From: RGIG1959 sp045540655
GTDB lineage: Bacteria > Bacillota > Clostridia > Oscillospirales > Acutalibacteraceae
DNA length: 13,770 nt
Direction: 5' to 3'
Assembly: GCA_045540655.1 (NCBI GenBank)
Contig: JAZQHP010000037.1
Span: 1-13,770, forward strand
This document shows, one piece after another, positions 13,034-13,770 of the stretch. The notes below the pieces were generated by a model. It had not been told where the DNA came from. It was given only the letters and a program-made list of their open reading frames with translations, and ran no database searches. How positions within the stretch are numbered: position 1 is the first letter of the stretch; every line of letters starts with the position of its first letter. A program made the position numbers and the translations under genes.

Positions 13034-13770
13034 ATGTTTATCGATCGTGCGATCATAGAGATCCGTGCCGGCGACGGCGGCAACGGAGCGGTGGCGTTTC
13101 ACCGCGAAAAATATGTGGCGGCGGGCGGTCCTGTCGGCGGCGACGGCGGTCGCGGCGGCAACGTGGTGTTTGTGGTCGACGACGGCGCCAATACGTTGAC
13201 GGATTTCCGCTATAAGCGCAAATTTGCCGCGACCAACGGCGAGCAGGGTGGTAAAAAGAACTGCTTCGGCAAGGCGGGCGAGGACTGTGTGCTCAAGGTG
13301 CCGCGCGGTACGCTGATTTATGACGATGAAACGGGACGACTGATGGCGGATATGTCCACCGATGAGCCGTTTATCGCCGCGCACGGCGGTCGCGGCGGCT
13401 GGGGCAACCAGCATTTTGCGACCCCGACGCGTCAGGCGCCGCGCTTTGCCAAGTCCGGCATGCCCGGTGAGCGGTTCCGCGTGCGTCTGGAGCTGAAGCT
13501 CCTCGCGGACGTCGGACTGGTCGGCTTCCCCAACGTCGGCAAATCCACCCTGATTTCGGTGGTCAGCGAAGCCAAGCCTGTCATCGCCGACTATCATTTC
13601 ACGACGCTTTCGCCGGTGCTCGGTGTGGTGCGCGTGAGCGAAGGCGAGTCCTTCGTTATGGCGGATATTCCCGGCGTCATCGAGGGCGCCAGCGAGGGCG
13701 TGGGACTCGGTCACGACTTCCTGCGCCATGTGGAGCGGTGCCGTCTGCTGGTGCACGTGGTGGATGTGGC
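13034..13770 (+). CDS. obgE: Obg/CgtA GTPase, 3' end beyond the window
   Basis: An essential GTPase associated with 50S assembly and the stringent response. The visible 245 codons contain the whole glycine-rich Obg domain and the first part of the G domain. The Obg domain (about 1-158) carries DGGNGAVAFHREKYVAAGGP (14-33), GGDGGRGGN (35-43), HGGRGGWGN (117-125) and KSGMPGE (140-146). G1 is GFPNVGKST (164-172), followed by the switch region ADYHFTTLSPVLGVV (185-199) and G3 DIPGVIEGA (211-219). GAGGAGG (13018-13024) is 9 nt before the ATG. The reading frame is open at the window edge, where the later G motifs and C-terminal domain would follow. Confidence 0.97.
   Translation, partial: MFIDRAIIEIRAGDGGNGAVAFHREKYVAAGGPVGGDGGRGGNVVFVVDDGANTLTDFRYKRKFAATNGEQGGKKNCFGKAGEDCVLKVPRGTLIYDDETGRLMADMSTDEPFIAAHGGRGGWGNQHFATPTRQAPRFAKSGMPGERFRVRLELKLLADVGLVGFPNVGKSTLISVVSEAKPVIADYHFTTLSPVLGVVRVSEGESFVMADIPGVIEGASEGVGLGHDFLRHVERCRLLVHVVDV

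Noticed and set aside
1..13770. CRISPR array, insertion sequence or prophage genes
   Set aside because: I found no regularly spaced repeats, transposase, integrase or phage structural gene; the tRNA-derived 20-bp repeat at the left edge is the only mobile-element hint.

Overview
The window looks like chromosomal DNA from a GC-rich member of the Bacillota, most likely a class Clostridia lineage (inference). The supporting signs are strong AGGAGG-type ribosome binding sites, sigma-A type promoters with 17-bp spacing, a YerB-like DUF3048 lipoprotein, a type I-beta DAHP synthase with an N-terminal regulatory domain, and an rplU-prp-rpmA cluster. In that cluster L27 carries the cleavable N-terminal extension found in Bacillota. 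All protein genes read on the + strand; only a tRNA at the left edge is on the minus strand.

Left edge (1-400): a tRNA-Arg(CCU) on the minus strand has its own consensus promoter and intrinsic terminator. A 20-bp copy of its 3' end lies 190 bp further downstream, a possible old attachment site or duplication scar. Next (429-1634): a promoter flanked by repeated ATTCTCCCG elements drives a DUF3048 lipoprotein gene.

Centre (1664-8590): an aromatic amino acid operon aroF-tyrA-aroB-aroA-aroC-pheA, tightly packed and ending at a strong terminator. It supplies DAHP synthase, dehydroquinate synthase, EPSP synthase, chorismate synthase and the Tyr and Phe branch enzymes. The dehydroquinate dehydratase, shikimate dehydrogenase and shikimate kinase genes are not in the window. 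Ahead of aroF sits what appears to be a complete ribosome-mediated transcription attenuator. It has a 30-codon leader peptide with five Phe and three Tyr codons, a terminator, and an antiterminator segment overlapping the leader stop codon. This is the best-supported regulatory finding.

Right centre (8723-11930): a separately promoted four-gene cluster of an HPr-kinase-like P-loop protein, a stand-alone PqqD-like protein, a secreted LamG-like protein anchored by one membrane segment, and a second secreted single-pass protein. Every junction after the promoter is overlapping or tight, so they probably act together. No radical SAM enzyme, precursor peptide or transporter is visible, and the function is unknown. 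This is the best candidate for an undescribed system.

Right end (11908-13770): a TTGACA/TATACT promoter buried in the end of the preceding gene drives a structured leader and rplU, prp and rpmA. A UUCG-loop terminator follows, and then obgE, which runs off the window.
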